A stretch of DNA of 64,000 bases from Lineus longissimus (taxonomy: Eukaryota; Nemertea; Pilidiophora; Heteronemertea; Lineidae): the NCBI RefSeq assembly GCF_910592395.1, contig NC_088308.1, positions 28,473,501-28,537,500 of the forward strand. The letters run 5' to 3'. Made by a program: the position numbers and the translations under genes. The notes under the pieces are model-generated. The model searched no databases and had not been told where the DNA came from. It saw only the letters and a program-made list of their open reading frames with translations. Below are positions 1 through 11,716 of the stretch, in pieces (within the stretch, counting starts at the first letter, position 1; each line of letters starts with the position of its first letter).

Positions 1-2149
1 TCCCCACTCATCTAACCTTCAAACCATTTGAGTGATAGGTTATTGTCTCGTTACAGAATGGTGTTGTTCCGTGGGTATGACTCTCCGTTGAGCATAGAAA
101 GCTGCGCCTGGACTGTAATGTTTTGTTGCTCGCTCTCGGATTTTAGATATAATTTGTATAATCGAGCCTCGATTCGTTTACCATCTGATCATTTATGCAT
201 GGGTCGCTTGGATATTCCAGGGTCGTAACGTTTATTCGAAAAAGATGAAGATTCATTGATGGCATTAGTGAATAAATGATGGAAGTGGAAGCGATTTTTT
301 CGCAATTACCTTGATGACTAACACCAGGTGTGCTGATTATTTGATAAATATTTGAGAAGTTTTGTGGCGAAAAACGAGAATTGGTTTGGTGAAGGCAGTT
401 TTGGCCCCTCCCATGACGTCCAGTACAATCAATAACTCGAATTTTTAGTTCCAGCCACACCCGAAATCCACCCCATTTTCCATCTTTGTTCTTTTTAAAA
501 TCACAATGGCGGGGAAAAACGAGATCGCTCGAAATAATATCTCGAGCGCCCAAGATAATAAGTCCATCGATCGAGATATTTCCTGAAATTTTTTTTCTTG
601 TTTCAAAAAAAATAATCATGTGATGTCCTTTCCTAGCTGTACATTTCTCTCAACATTCGCTCTCTAAACTAGAAGTGTCTTCCATGTTTTTTAGCAACAT
701 CATTCACGTGAGACATAAAACTGTTGTTATGATAGTAATACCCAGCAGCTTGGCCCATTATCAAAGAAAAAACCGAGCAAGAATCCCGTTGATTATGTTC
801 ATGGAATCTTCGACGTTCTCTCAAACTGAGTATTTAGGCACAAACTGTAAAATAGAATAGAGTATTTTATTTTCAACACCACCGAAGCTGAAGCAGTGAA
901 AAGGGTGTTGCCTCCTCTCCATTTGTGAATGGTGTTAGTGACAGTGACAACGCCGCCAGTCTCTCAGCGATTCACACCATCACTTCAGTTGCGTGCTTCT
1001 CGAGGAGATGCAGTCATTCAATCCCCGTCATAATGACGGATAACCGTAGATAACTAGCAATGTCTTTTTTACTGAGGATTACCCTTCACCTGTAGTGGAT
1101 CACTCCACCTGGCATATCTTGGGTCTTTCCGCTGTCATATGCGTTTTGGTGAGCACGGAGGCTGAAAGCTGGATAGTGTCGTCGAGACGTTTTTTTTATC
1201 AATTTCTGGAGCGTTAGGTCGTTGATGTTATGGATGTGGGGCGGACTTTAGAGGATTATCGAACTATTCGATGTTTGAAAGGTTTTCTCTGGGCAAGTGC
1301 AATTTGAAGTATAAAGTTACCGTGAAGGTGGTGGTCTTTCAAACTTATAACTGAACGTTTGCATGACTACTTGAGTTGTAATACGGGCGGAATATTTCAT
1401 AAATGGTGGAACAAAAAGGAAAATCTTGGAAAAATGGGGATTAAAATTCATCATTTCTGCTTCAATCTCAAGAAAGCTGTTTGAAAATGACCCCTGACAG
1501 GTGGCATATGTTTCATAGAATTTGTCAACTTAAAGCCATCAAGTGTGAATGATTTCTCAGTTTTCCCACTGTCAGACAATGGATTAACGGAAACGTTATC
1601 AGTCGTTGGTTAGATAGAATAAATGGAATACAGAATTCTGACCTATGTCGAATTACGCTGCGATTCCTGGATACAGAGTGTTCGAGTGTTTTTCGTCAGT
1701 CTCATTGCTAATTTGTAGTACAGCACTGGAAGTTAATGCAGGAATGTAGACTCATTATTTGTTTAGCAATAGAAAAGCGTTTCAACGTTGTCAGAAATCA
1801 CTTGTTGTTCGTTCTTGGGACCTCGTGCACTTTTAGGTCGTAGGGTAATCAAATTTCCTACGGTATCGCAGCTTACTGATTATTCTTCCGTAAAAGGACG
1901 AAAAACCACTTTATTCATTTGCGCACGTTTGAACTTCGGTTTTTCATCTTAAACTTATCAGATCAAATTTATCGCGAGTGAAGCGTGCCTGATTGGTTGT
2001 ATATGAGGAACGATAACTCAGTCAAGATACTAGGTCGGAAAGGAATGCCAAAAAATCGTTGAAACTGTTGCTACCGCGTTAAGGATTACGCCCTTTGCGA
2101 AAAGCAATAATAACGACTGTATTGCTTGAAGCAGTAGCGGTAACATATA
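1..2149. other. Intergenic region upstream of the GPCR gene
   Basis: No gene can be supported here. A 158-codon open frame on the minus strand (143-619) has no recognisable domain and is rich in homopolymer-derived Lys/Phe/Ile codons, so I treat it as chance. An imperfect inverted repeat lies at about 531-583, with arms reading roughly GAAATA(AT)ATCTCGA and its complement. The end of the interval should contain the 5' UTR and promoter of the GPCR, but no clear TATA box could be assigned. Confidence 0.5.
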
Positions 2150-3328
2150 ATGCCTGACTGGAATGGAAACACGGATATAAATATGGCGAATCTTTGCTCT
2201 TTTGGTCCGTCGGAGGAAAACTCCAGCTTGTGCAATCTGAATTCTACGCTGAATATAACCGGGAATAGCAGTGTAGATTTAAGTTTCATGAATGATTTTG
2301 GTTTTACCGTGGACATCAATAAGTTGCAAGAGGTGTCTGACTGCGGGATTGTTATTGTGATATCTGTACTGGGAATGGTGATTAACCCTTTATGTGTGGT
2401 GGCCTTTTCGAGAGACAAAACCAAACCACCCACGACCCTGATGCTGCAGATACTAGCAGTAGCCGACACCCTCTTTCTTCTAGCCAATTTTGCCTTGAAT
2501 TCTTTGAGATGTTTCCTAAAGAGTGACATTCGTGAACATGGCTATACTGTGGTAGGGTCATACGTTGAGGAGGCCACGTATATCTTCTTAGAGGTGATGC
2601 GGGACTGTACTGTTTGGCTGGTCGTAGTAGTTACAGCCAACCGCTACATGGCAGTCTATTCTCCACTCCGTGCCATTCGAATGAATCGCCGCCTGGTCGT
2701 GACAAGTACTGCCGCGGTCAGTATCTATGTCGTACTTTTTAACCTGCCACGCATCTTTGAGCGGGATATACAGAGCGTGCAGGGTGCGAATGATTCAACA
2801 ACAGCGCGTCGTCGGGGGCGTCTCTCTCGGAATATCACATACATTACGATCTACTATATCACAGATTCCGTGCTAAATGTGTTAATTCCTATGTTATTGG
2901 TGACAGCAATGAACATGAGAATGATCAAGGTGCTGAGAAAAGCCTGGGTGTCAAGATCGCAGATGGATTCCCAGCGGTGTAGTCTCAACAGGCGTGCAGA
3001 CACGGACAGGAACACCCGCACCACACTCATGTTGGTCACTATCGCCCTTACATTTGTCGTCTGTGAGATACCCCAAGTCTGCTTCTTCCTGACCAAGGTT
3101 TCTATTGTTTCCAGCCTCAATTCAATGCGTGATATGACTATAAAACAATTAGAAACTATACTGGTATTGCATTCTATTTCAATTATATTCCAGAACATTA
3201 ATTCCTTGGCGAATTTCTTCATCTATTGCCTTATTGGGAAGTTGTTTCGCAGAATTCTTTGCGATCTGTTCCATAAATCCTTTATACATCTGCGACACGG
3301 CTCTAAAACAAGGACTACCCTTGTTTGA
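2150..3328 (+). CDS. Class A (rhodopsin-like) peptide GPCR, FMRFamide-receptor-like, single exon
   Basis: A 392-residue seven-helix receptor in one uninterrupted exon. The extracellular N-terminus (about 1-62) carries four N-glycosylation sequons near N24, N31, N35 and N39. Approximate helices: TM1 65-86 (GMVINP, N79), TM2 97-119 (LAVAD, D106), TM3 144-168 ending NRY (164-166), TM4 182-200 ending FNLPRIFE, TM5 233-255, TM6 291-314 (CEIP, 305-308), TM7 338-362 (NFFIY, 355-359). FNLPRIFE after TM4 matches the YNLPRFFE-type signature of invertebrate FMRFamide receptors and related orphans, which suggests a neuropeptide receptor coupling to G proteins at the plasma membrane. Oddities: NRY instead of D/ERY, no Trp in TM4, and no Cys at the top of TM3 or in ECL2. 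The start is the first ATG in frame giving a full N-terminus. The ligand cannot be deduced; orphan status is equally possible. Confidence 0.9.
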   Translation: MPDWNGNTDINMANLCSFGPSEENSSLCNLNSTLNITGNSSVDLSFMNDFGFTVDINKLQEVSDCGIVIVISVLGMVINPLCVVAFSRDKTKPPTTLMLQILAVADTLFLLANFALNSLRCFLKSDIREHGYTVVGSYVEEATYIFLEVMRDCTVWLVVVVTANRYMAVYSPLRAIRMNRRLVVTSTAAVSIYVVLFNLPRIFERDIQSVQGANDSTTARRRGRLSRNITYITIYYITDSVLNVLIPMLLVTAMNMRMIKVLRKAWVSRSQMDSQRCSLNRRADTDRNTRTTLMLVTIALTFVVCEIPQVCFFLTKVSIVSSLNSMRDMTIKQLETILVLHSISIIFQNINSLANFFIYCLIGKLFRRILCDLFHKSFIHLRHGSKTRTTLV

Positions 3329-4139
3329 TTCTGCATTAATTATTCAGTGGAACAGAACATTGATATAGTGCGTAGAAATCAAACTGTTTCATGATCAGAT
3401 GAGTCGTTCAATATGACAGAAATGTGCTTGCTTGTCAATCTGAATAATACCTCTCCTTTCATCGCCGTAATGGAAATAAGTCCGTTTCTCAACTAATACA
3501 TCCATTGGTTCACATCAACTTGTTTTTCCTCCAGTGTCTGTGTTTTTAAATAAGCCTCGGAGATATTTATTGGCGAATGCTGTGAGCGCGGCAGCCTGAG
3601 TTATGGCCCATCAGTTATTCGTAATGTCGCTTTTGCTAGAAAAATAATAATCATCTACCAACAGATTCCGCGACACTCGGAACTGATGAACGTTTTTAAA
3701 GGTGTTTGGATAAAAACACGAAATGCGCAAACATGTCAGCAAGTACGATCGTAAACACACATACTTCAGTCTTAAAAAATTAATACATTTCTTCTTCACG
3801 AAGAATTGAGTACTGAGCAGTTTTAGCATCTAGCGTTTTAGTCCTCTTCCCTATCTTCATTAAGGCGATGAACGAAAGAGAAAACTATGGGATTATGATG
3901 GGAGCATCTTTGACTCCTCTTAAGGACATTATAATAAGAGTATACAAACTTTATCAAGTTATGGCTAATGTTTGGATTCTAATGAACGGCTTGCTCATCT
4001 CGTTGATCACGGTTCTATTAACCGTACAACCTCTCTATTGTGGACACCCATGGGACTGGGCGTTGGTGTCCGTAATGTAGAGGTGTCCTTAATGGGGAGG
4101 TTATGCCATCATTGTCCAAAAAGTGGATTCATGTGTATG

Positions 4140-4145
4140 AATAAA
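4140..4145 (+). promoter_or_regulatory. Candidate polyadenylation signal AATAAA for the GPCR
   Basis: A canonical AATAAA hexamer lies about 810 bases after the GPCR stop codon on the same strand. It is the first canonical copy I noticed downstream, so a 3' UTR of about 0.8 kb is plausible. The open frame at 3868-4080 would then fall inside the UTR. Confidence 0.35.
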
Positions 4146-5021
4146 GCTTGATGTGTAGTAGGTCGTGAAGCTAAGTCTACGTACCGGGGTATTACATATT
4201 CCATTTAATTTTGAATATTAACTACTTCAAACAATTTGATGCGATTTATATGCGAACTTGAAATTACTTTATTGTAATACCTTATGGCATTTCTAGTGGA
4301 GGTCATATGAATTTGCCAACATTGATATATGCAGGTTGTGTTCGTACGCTACATACTACATAGACAGCGTACATCCTTTGTAATTAGAGCACAAGGGGAC
4401 AAACAACTCAATGGACTGCAATTAATGTTAGAATATACAGTAGCTTGGCAATGTGATACGGTAGTTTAGAAATTCGCCAGTATGACTACCAGTAACTGAC
4501 ATTGCACATTGATTGAGTCCTATGGCATATGGCTTGGACTTTCTTACCATTAGATATTCTGAAGCGATGATTGACATCCTACCCTATCAAATGACTTTCA
4601 AATTCACACTAATCACTTTCAGGTGTCTGCAATTAACACCTGGTTAATGATCCCACCGGGAAAGCGCACCTTCAACGCAAGGTATAATTTGCTCATTATT
4701 CTAACATCATTATTTTGTTATCTTCTTATGTGGCAATGGGAGATGATCGTCGCTGCGAATGGTCGTTAGTTCAATATTTTTAATTTCATCAAGGTAGCGT
4801 TATGATTGATGCGGCCGACCATAATGCTAGATATAAATTGCGTTGCGTAGACGTAATCATGACAGATGGAGTCGTTATGAATAATAATCTATCGCAAGCA
4901 TTGCTGGACAGTCTGGAGAACTAATAAGTGAATGTGACTTTTTAACACATCTTAGTTGCATTCGAGCAATTTTTTTTGTCAGAGGGTGATATGTTACTAA
5001 TCAAAACCAACGGAGAATGAG

Positions 5022-5083
5022 TGGTCTAGTGGTGAGACTCCCGGGGCAGTCCATGATCCAGTTTGTGATATCGGTAACCAACC
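5022..5083 (+). other. Possible tRNA-derived SINE remnant (A-box-like sequence)
   Basis: TGGTCTAGTGG at 5022-5032 fits the pol III A-box consensus (TRGYNNARNNG), and its following bases GTGAGACTCCC resemble tRNA D-arm heads found in SINEs. The expected B-box position holds only a poor match (GGTAACCAACC, 5073-5083). No tRNA cloverleaf could be folded, so this is at best a decayed SINE head. Confidence 0.2.
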
Positions 5084-7808
5084 GTCTGCCCTGATTGATT
5101 TATATTGATTCACTGCGTAATTTACTGGCTTTTCTTGTAATGTTTGCGATCACTTCATGTCAATATCATTCTATCAATCAATATTTACTTCACCTTTCTA
5201 AACTGATGAAGTGAGGCTGACTGTGACCGTAACTACCTGTGGGTGACAGAAACACCATCACTGCAATCAGCTAATAATCACCGGGGCAATCATGACCGCA
5301 TTTCTAGCTTTTCCGCTCGATCGATCGCCCTTCCCTCCTCCCCTGGCGTTATCATCGCTGGCAGACCCCTTGACATAATAATAACTAGGTAGAGCAGAGA
5401 TTGCAGACATACACGTTCATCACATCACATCTCTTGGGTGACCGCCAATAGATTCCAAGGCTGAAATAAACACATTCATTTGGCAATGAATTTAACCTCA
5501 ACCATATCCGAATGCAGTATTTCTTCTGAGTTACGGTGTCTCAAAGATATACGACAAGCTTGTCCAATACATGAGTCTCGGGTCAGACGATACTCCAGAG
5601 ACGGCAGCACTCACTGAAGCACGCCTTTTCCATTAAAGCAACAGAGTGTAATGTTTTCTTATCAAATAGTTAGAGCGAGTGGAACATGAATTGCATAAGA
5701 GGTACTATGATAATTATGGCCCATATCATCAATTTAAGGAGGTATGCCGACACTCGCTTACTCTAATAAGTTTTTTTTGTTTTCAGATTAAAAGCTAGCC
5801 TTCGCATTTATCTGTCTGCAGTTGGTCGTAAAGCCATCTGCTGATCAGAATCAGGAAATACTTGTTGGTTCCAATCCCCGAACGCTAAGTTTCAGACACT
5901 TTGTCATGTCGGAGTAACCGTGAGACGTGATGCTAGTCTTGGTGCTTAAGCCATGACCCCACTAAATAATTTAGCTAGATAGACATTTTAGACAAGGGAA
6001 TACCGGCATATCGTGCAATTTATTGCAAATCGTCTTCTATTTATGAGCATACGATTTGGCTGCGCTCGACGTGTTTTGCATCCACCAACAGGACTGTGGA
6101 GTCGGCCAGCATGAAAATGGACTTGGGGGACAAGTCCGATGAATTTGCAAAAAGGTGCAAAATGTAATACATAAAGAGGACGACATGTGGCACTCTATTT
6201 GACTAGATATTGATAATCAATCAGCTAAGATGGATTGTTGACTTTTGTGCTGGATTTTTTTGTGACGAAACTTGCTGACTGGCTAAGAACGTAATGTGAG
6301 ATTATCAATGGGACTTTTTATGAAAAGTGCTGCATTATTATGGTTTATGATTTATGATTTAATCTCTGTTGCACCAATATGTATAGTGACTCCGATTGTT
6401 AAATTCAGCTGTGGTATTCCTCGGCAATAATTCGTTGAAAACACTGCTGGCTTACTGATCCAGCGAGGCAGTTTGAGGGTCTGATTGGGATTCGGGCGAA
6501 TGACTCTTTCACTGAATAGCAAGGCTTAGAGGCAGATGTTGCTTCCGCTGCTGATCCAATTATCCCTTTCCGAGAAGATGATAATGACGCTACGGCTGTT
6601 CCGATTGTCCCGACGTAATACCTTTGGGGACCGTTTCCATCTTCCGCCGGGTCGGAAGTTCGTTGAACTGGCATTTTTCTTCTATTTCTTCATTTTTTTG
6701 CTGCCGCAAAGTGGTCGTGATGGTTATTCTAGCCACGTAAATATTTGCACTGTGACCCAGTATGGGTAGCGACTCCTTATTTGCATTGGCTGATCGTAGT
6801 AACCTTGATGTTGGACCTAAATGCAATGGTAATAAAATCCGGCTCGCATCCGGCCCACTGCTAGCACAGCACCAGAGGCTTATCCAGCCGAACTACAAAT
6901 AAGGCGTTTTTAATTGAATCCCATTGATAGAAACAAAGGCCAGAGTAGTCTTGTTCATTTCTGGCAGCTAGAACGGAACATTCGCGATAAGAAGACAACG
7001 CATGTCTCATGTCAGTGCTATCGCACTTTTTATAACCTTGATCACTTAAAAACAAGATTGATGAAGTCTAGAGCAGCAAATTGATTGTATTGATAGTCAG
7101 GGTCGTGATATCTGATGCCAACATTCGAACAAAATAATGTGTTTTCCGAAAGATAGTGACATTAAGGATTCCGTGGCGCACCGTTCTTCGACAATGAGCT
7201 GTCACTGTGACAGCTCGACGGAAATCATTATATTTTTGAGTTAACTTCGAATGAGAGGTTGTTGAAAAGGGACATATCCGGCAGGAAAAAGCTTTAGTGT
7301 CTGACATTTTTAGTGAGACAGATATCCATTATAGAGTTGCAGTGTATCTGTGGTGTTAATGGGATCAAAGTAATGACTGGTTTGGCGAGCAACACGTATG
7401 ATTGTTTTGCGACATAAAGGAAAGAGGCATTGGAAGTATCTCGTCGCGTTAATGGCAAAGGCTGCACGCGTAATTGTCTCCCAACCTAATAACAGCAAAT
7501 CACTGAAGAGCTTTAATCTAGAATATATTGTTGCTATTGATATACCGACGTTGAACATGCTGTAGGCAAAATGATTCGTTTTTAGTATGAGCTCCCAAGA
7601 ACGTCTTTGACATAGCGTATACAGTTCAGATTCTGAAGACAGGGGAGCTTTTCTCCTAAACATTCTACCAACTTGCTCTCAACATTACAAGTGGCATAGC
7701 TTAATTAACGGGTTTAAAGCACTCCATTTTCTGAAAAGCCCCGCCTCAAAGTATCTGCAACAGTACAATATATCATAGAACATGTTGATCGGAGTTCAAT
7801 CTGGTCAT

Positions 7809-10274
7809 TTAGTCTAGTTCATCCCAGCAAGTGCAACAGCTCCTTGGCGTGGTCTCGACCCGATGCATCCACTCCTTGAACTCGTGCTGGATCTGTCGAA
7901 AGAATGGCACATCAGTCATACTCTCAGTCCACGCCTTCACGTGCTCATACGGGTTGAGGTCGTAGTCCAGCACCAGCAGCATGTCTATGCTGAAACGTAG
8001 GGAGATGTCGGCGATAGACACATGGTTGCCTGCCACATATTTCTTGCCCTTTAGCTTGCCGTCTAAGTCTGCCAGAATGTCCTTGACATCATTCTCAACC
8101 TCCTGATCTGGTAGTCGGTTTCTGGAGACGTCCACCTGAAAAAAAATCCCAGTCGAATAAAACTTCATAGTTAGACTGAGAGATCGTCGTTAGCTCGTGA
8201 TCCTGGAAAAAGAAACAAAAAGAAAGGCAAAACTGACAACGCCTTTTTTGTTTTGTCATTATATGGCATGTCTCGATTTAAGACGTTAGTGTGCTGGCCT
8301 TATTCATGGGCTTAAGCTGTCCATCATATTCTGCCAATGGTCGCAAAATTGGACATTCTTGTCGAATTGTTACATCTTCATGATGAACAATCAGTACTGA
8401 AGATATTTCGATTGATTCAGTCATGCGATTGCGAATATGCTAAATAGGAGAACGCCGTTAATTGCTCAGACTCTTGGACAGAAATCGTGGATTCTGCTGC
8501 CTAGGATACAGAATAGGCAATAAGTGACTTATTCAGTAAGCGATTGCACATCAATCGATGTATGCCGTCCTGTGTCTGCCAGCAGCGTTCTTCAAGGTTC
8601 TGCCGCGGAATGCAGGAGTCGGAACAGCTAGACTGATGGTTTCTGTTGTGCTGCTATCGGACAACCAAGGTACTAGTTTTCTTCTGTGATGAATTAAAAC
8701 CATGGGGCTAGGAAGAAGGGTATCCCAGTACGTTTGTTACCATGAACCTCAATAAGACTCGAATACATTCTATGTCAGGATATGCTGTTGAAATATTGAT
8801 TGGAAACTCAAACATGCTTGCAGGATGACTGTAATCAGTTTTAAATGCATTGGACTATCGATTGATACCATTACCAAGAAATCAAGTGATTCTTGTTATC
8901 AACAAGTTGCTGGAGATGTTGTTTAATATGTTAAAAAATCAGTGTCATTGTCTACTAACCGCATATTTGTGGACGATTGGTGCGACCGCTTTGGCGTCGT
9001 ATTCTAGGTAGGCGGTAACCAGGGAGCGTATCTTAGTCTTGGGGTAAATGGAGGGCTTGTTACCTTTGTAACTTGAACCACCGTAGCCATCACAAAGGTA
9101 CTTCATGATTTCTCGACTGTAAGATAGAGCGGACTTTTCAATATGATGATGACACGAACACAAAAATAATGCTCCTGTTAATTCCCTGCGAATATTGTAC
9201 TATCAAGTATGCTCTAGTCAGTAAAAATCTAAGTTTTCTTGGACTACTTAATTTGAGACTTGGCTGCTCCAAAATCAAGGTCTTGACGTCATCACCACCA
9301 CACAACTTGATGTCGCCCACCCATCAGCAAATGCATTAACCATGTTGATTGGCATCAGTTGAATATATACATAATATCCAGTGGAGCTTGGCTTGGATAC
9401 CAGTATTCATGAACGGCCTTTGATCCGTAAATCTATAGAGAAATCAGATTAGTCGTATTTCCATCGTACCTCTGTGATACTCTTGTCTTGCCGTCTGTTA
9501 GAGCTGGGAGGGTCTGGTCTGGATTTATCTGGAACAGAAATATGTTGATAGTCGGCAATTCTTTTGGTCAAAATTATTTTTATTATAGGGTTTACTGTGC
9601 AAGTGTTCGCCCTTATTGGACTGATGTTGATAATAGATATCGAATTGGCCGTGAATCAAGTCCATTATGGATTATAAACCCGAATATGAACACTTGAAAT
9701 ATTATATGCGCTTAAGATATCCTACCACAACATTAAGACCATGAATAGTTGCCACAGCATGACTTTTCAACAATATTTTTTTATTCCATTGGCACGTAAA
9801 CCCCATACAAATGTGTACCTCCATTTTTTCCATATAGAAACCATTATTCTTGGTAATCGGAGAAACGTGCTTAAAATACAGATAATATAGTTTCTTTCTA
9901 TATATTATCACTGACGTTGAAGTCATCAAAATAAATTGCGAATGACTGAAATAAAGTGTGGAGGTGAAACATTTCATCCAACCGTTCGGGACGAGGATAG
10001 AAGTGTAAACATACATATACACACAAAACACTTTATTTCGTTACCATGGTTACTAAATAAAAACGTTGGGTTTGGTCGCTAAGCGAAGATCAATGAAAAA
10101 AAACTTGGTCGCAAGTAGTTTTTCTCTTACCTGCTTAAACTCTGGATGTTTGTGGTAGTTCTTCATCATGTCTACTTCCAACACGTTTGGCTGCAGGCCC
10201 AGTAACTTGGCCGTCATCAGGACAGCCCGACATTGTGGGCTACCCCAATAGATATACAAGGTGATCTCAGGCAT
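7809..10274 (-). CDS. Delta/epsilon-like glutathione S-transferase, gene 1 (exon 2 not found; possible pseudogene)
   Basis: Minus-strand exons recognised: exon 1 10131-10274 (48 codons, donor gtaaga, phase 0); the exon corresponding to exon 3 of the neighbouring paralog, 8960-9116 (acceptor cttacag, completes a split Ser codon, donor gttagt); and exon 4 7809-8135 (acceptor after a T-run, 108 residues plus stop). Exon 1 carries the thioredoxin-fold start with the catalytic-Ser signature GSPQCRAV (Ser12). The last exon has VAGNHVSIADISL, the SxxD N-capping box of the all-helical domain. Compared with the paralog at 11717-13199, the 59-base exon carrying the cis-Pro and the ES glutathione-binding pair is missing. 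Only weak, disrupted look-alikes exist (about 9636-9690 and 9810-9880). Exon 3 has a four-codon insertion relative to the paralog, and the product ends with an unusual Cys-containing tail (SCCTCWDELD). If exon 2 is truly lost, the protein could not bind glutathione normally. Confidence 0.75.
8136..8959 (-). other. Intron between exons 3 and 4 of GST gene 1
   Basis: The interval lies between a gttagt donor and a T-rich acceptor on the minus strand. No additional coding segment, repeat or structured element was recognised in it. Confidence 0.6.
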
Positions 10275-11716
10275 TTTAAATATGAGTAGTGAATCCTCTT
10301 TACCGGCACCTGACGTTTAAGTCTAACCTATCGTGATATAGACGTTGTTAGTGCTAGTTAGTATGTGGCGTCTCTGTGTTGGAGTGAATGGATTGTTTCA
10401 GAACATTCGCTATTGGCGGAGAAAGTAAATGCAGACAGACGATTTCAGGGCTCTGTTGAATTCTTTACAACTCTTCTTTATATCCCAGAATGAACCCAGC
10501 ACATTGAATCCGTACAATATTACTGACTGACTTAACTATGAAATCACCATATTGTAAAGCTTTTTTCATTTTGATGTTTGTGCATTATTGGCACCCGCCA
10601 GTCTGATCAATATTGGGGATCTCATAGACAAAAAGGCTTAGACAAGATCAGTTTGGTAGCGTGCCGCAAATTTTAAATCGGATTAAGCCAGAGTTGTACT
10701 TGTGTGCGTCGATTGATTAGCCTGGCATATATCATGAACCGTTAAAATATCATACCTCAAGAATAAGTACTAACCTGACCTTCTGATGTCATGCTATGAA
10801 GAATAACTAAATCCACCCATACCATTTGTGCATTGTGTAAGTCCAATGCCTTGGTATATCAAAGATCCATATACCATAATACTAGCATTGATATATCTGT
10901 CCTGGCCTGGGGCACAATTTGGCAGTTAAGTTACGAGGCACGTTGACTTTGAACCGCAAATGTGCTGAGTGCAAAGTCAGTTCAAGTGTAAGAAGTACTG
11001 AACCCAACAACTGTTGGTATACTTATCGTTGTAGCTAGACCTAGTCATGACCAGAACTATGGGTACATTTCTGTTCCTTTTAGAAATTACTAATGCACCT
11101 TCAAGAAGCATTGGTGCTTCATTGATAGAACCCAAGTCACTTAAGTATAAACAAGTGCGGATGATATGTTCATCCAATGACTTTTTTATCAAGCAATTAT
11201 AATACATTATGTTTCCAAAGAAATATTTTCAAACAATACTACTAGGCGTTACATTTACTCTTCAGTTGCTTTTTTGAAACGTTCTATTCTAAAATACATG
11301 TACCTCAGACTACACACCGAGGTATTTTGACTGCTTTTGAAATGTTTTGTAAGCAAAAGCGGTTTTGGCTGCCTCCGAGTGCCGCTGCTGAACAACGCTG
11401 CACAACGCTGCGGGCTTCATACATTGTACACAGTAACTAGTTCTAACGCTCTAACCACGGTGTTCTATAATCGTCGCCAGCCACCTTCGCTGACGCAATA
11501 CCGAAATTGGTAAATACTGTTACATCATCTTCTAAACATTTCCGTAAATTGTGATATTTTTAGAAGAAAAAACACATTTTCCGACAAATTTGGTAGAAGA
11601 ACTAGCGAAGGGTTAAACGTATGTTTGAAAACCAGACAGATTCTGACCACATCAAACAGGTCTGGTGAAGGCAATTGTCCGTAATCATGCACGCCAACAC
11701 CAGCGTACATTTTACT

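Larger units (their letters stand above)
3329..7808. other. GPCR 3' UTR and intergenic region
   Basis: After the GPCR 3' UTR (to about 4160) no gene is supported. A GC-richer patch at 6405-6826 is open in three overlapping frames on both strands. One minus frame (6590-6826) has a polar, protein-like end, but there is no splice site or recognisable domain to support it. A tRNA-like A-box sits near 5022 and is listed separately. The rest is AT-rich, with short frames I regard as chance. Confidence 0.45.

Noticed and set aside
143-619. 158-codon minus-strand open frame
   Set aside because: No domain, homopolymer-rich start and an inverted repeat inside; composition and context look like chance.
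6405-6826. Overlapping open frames on both strands
   Set aside because: Explained by local GC enrichment; no convincing acceptor or donor and no recognised domain.
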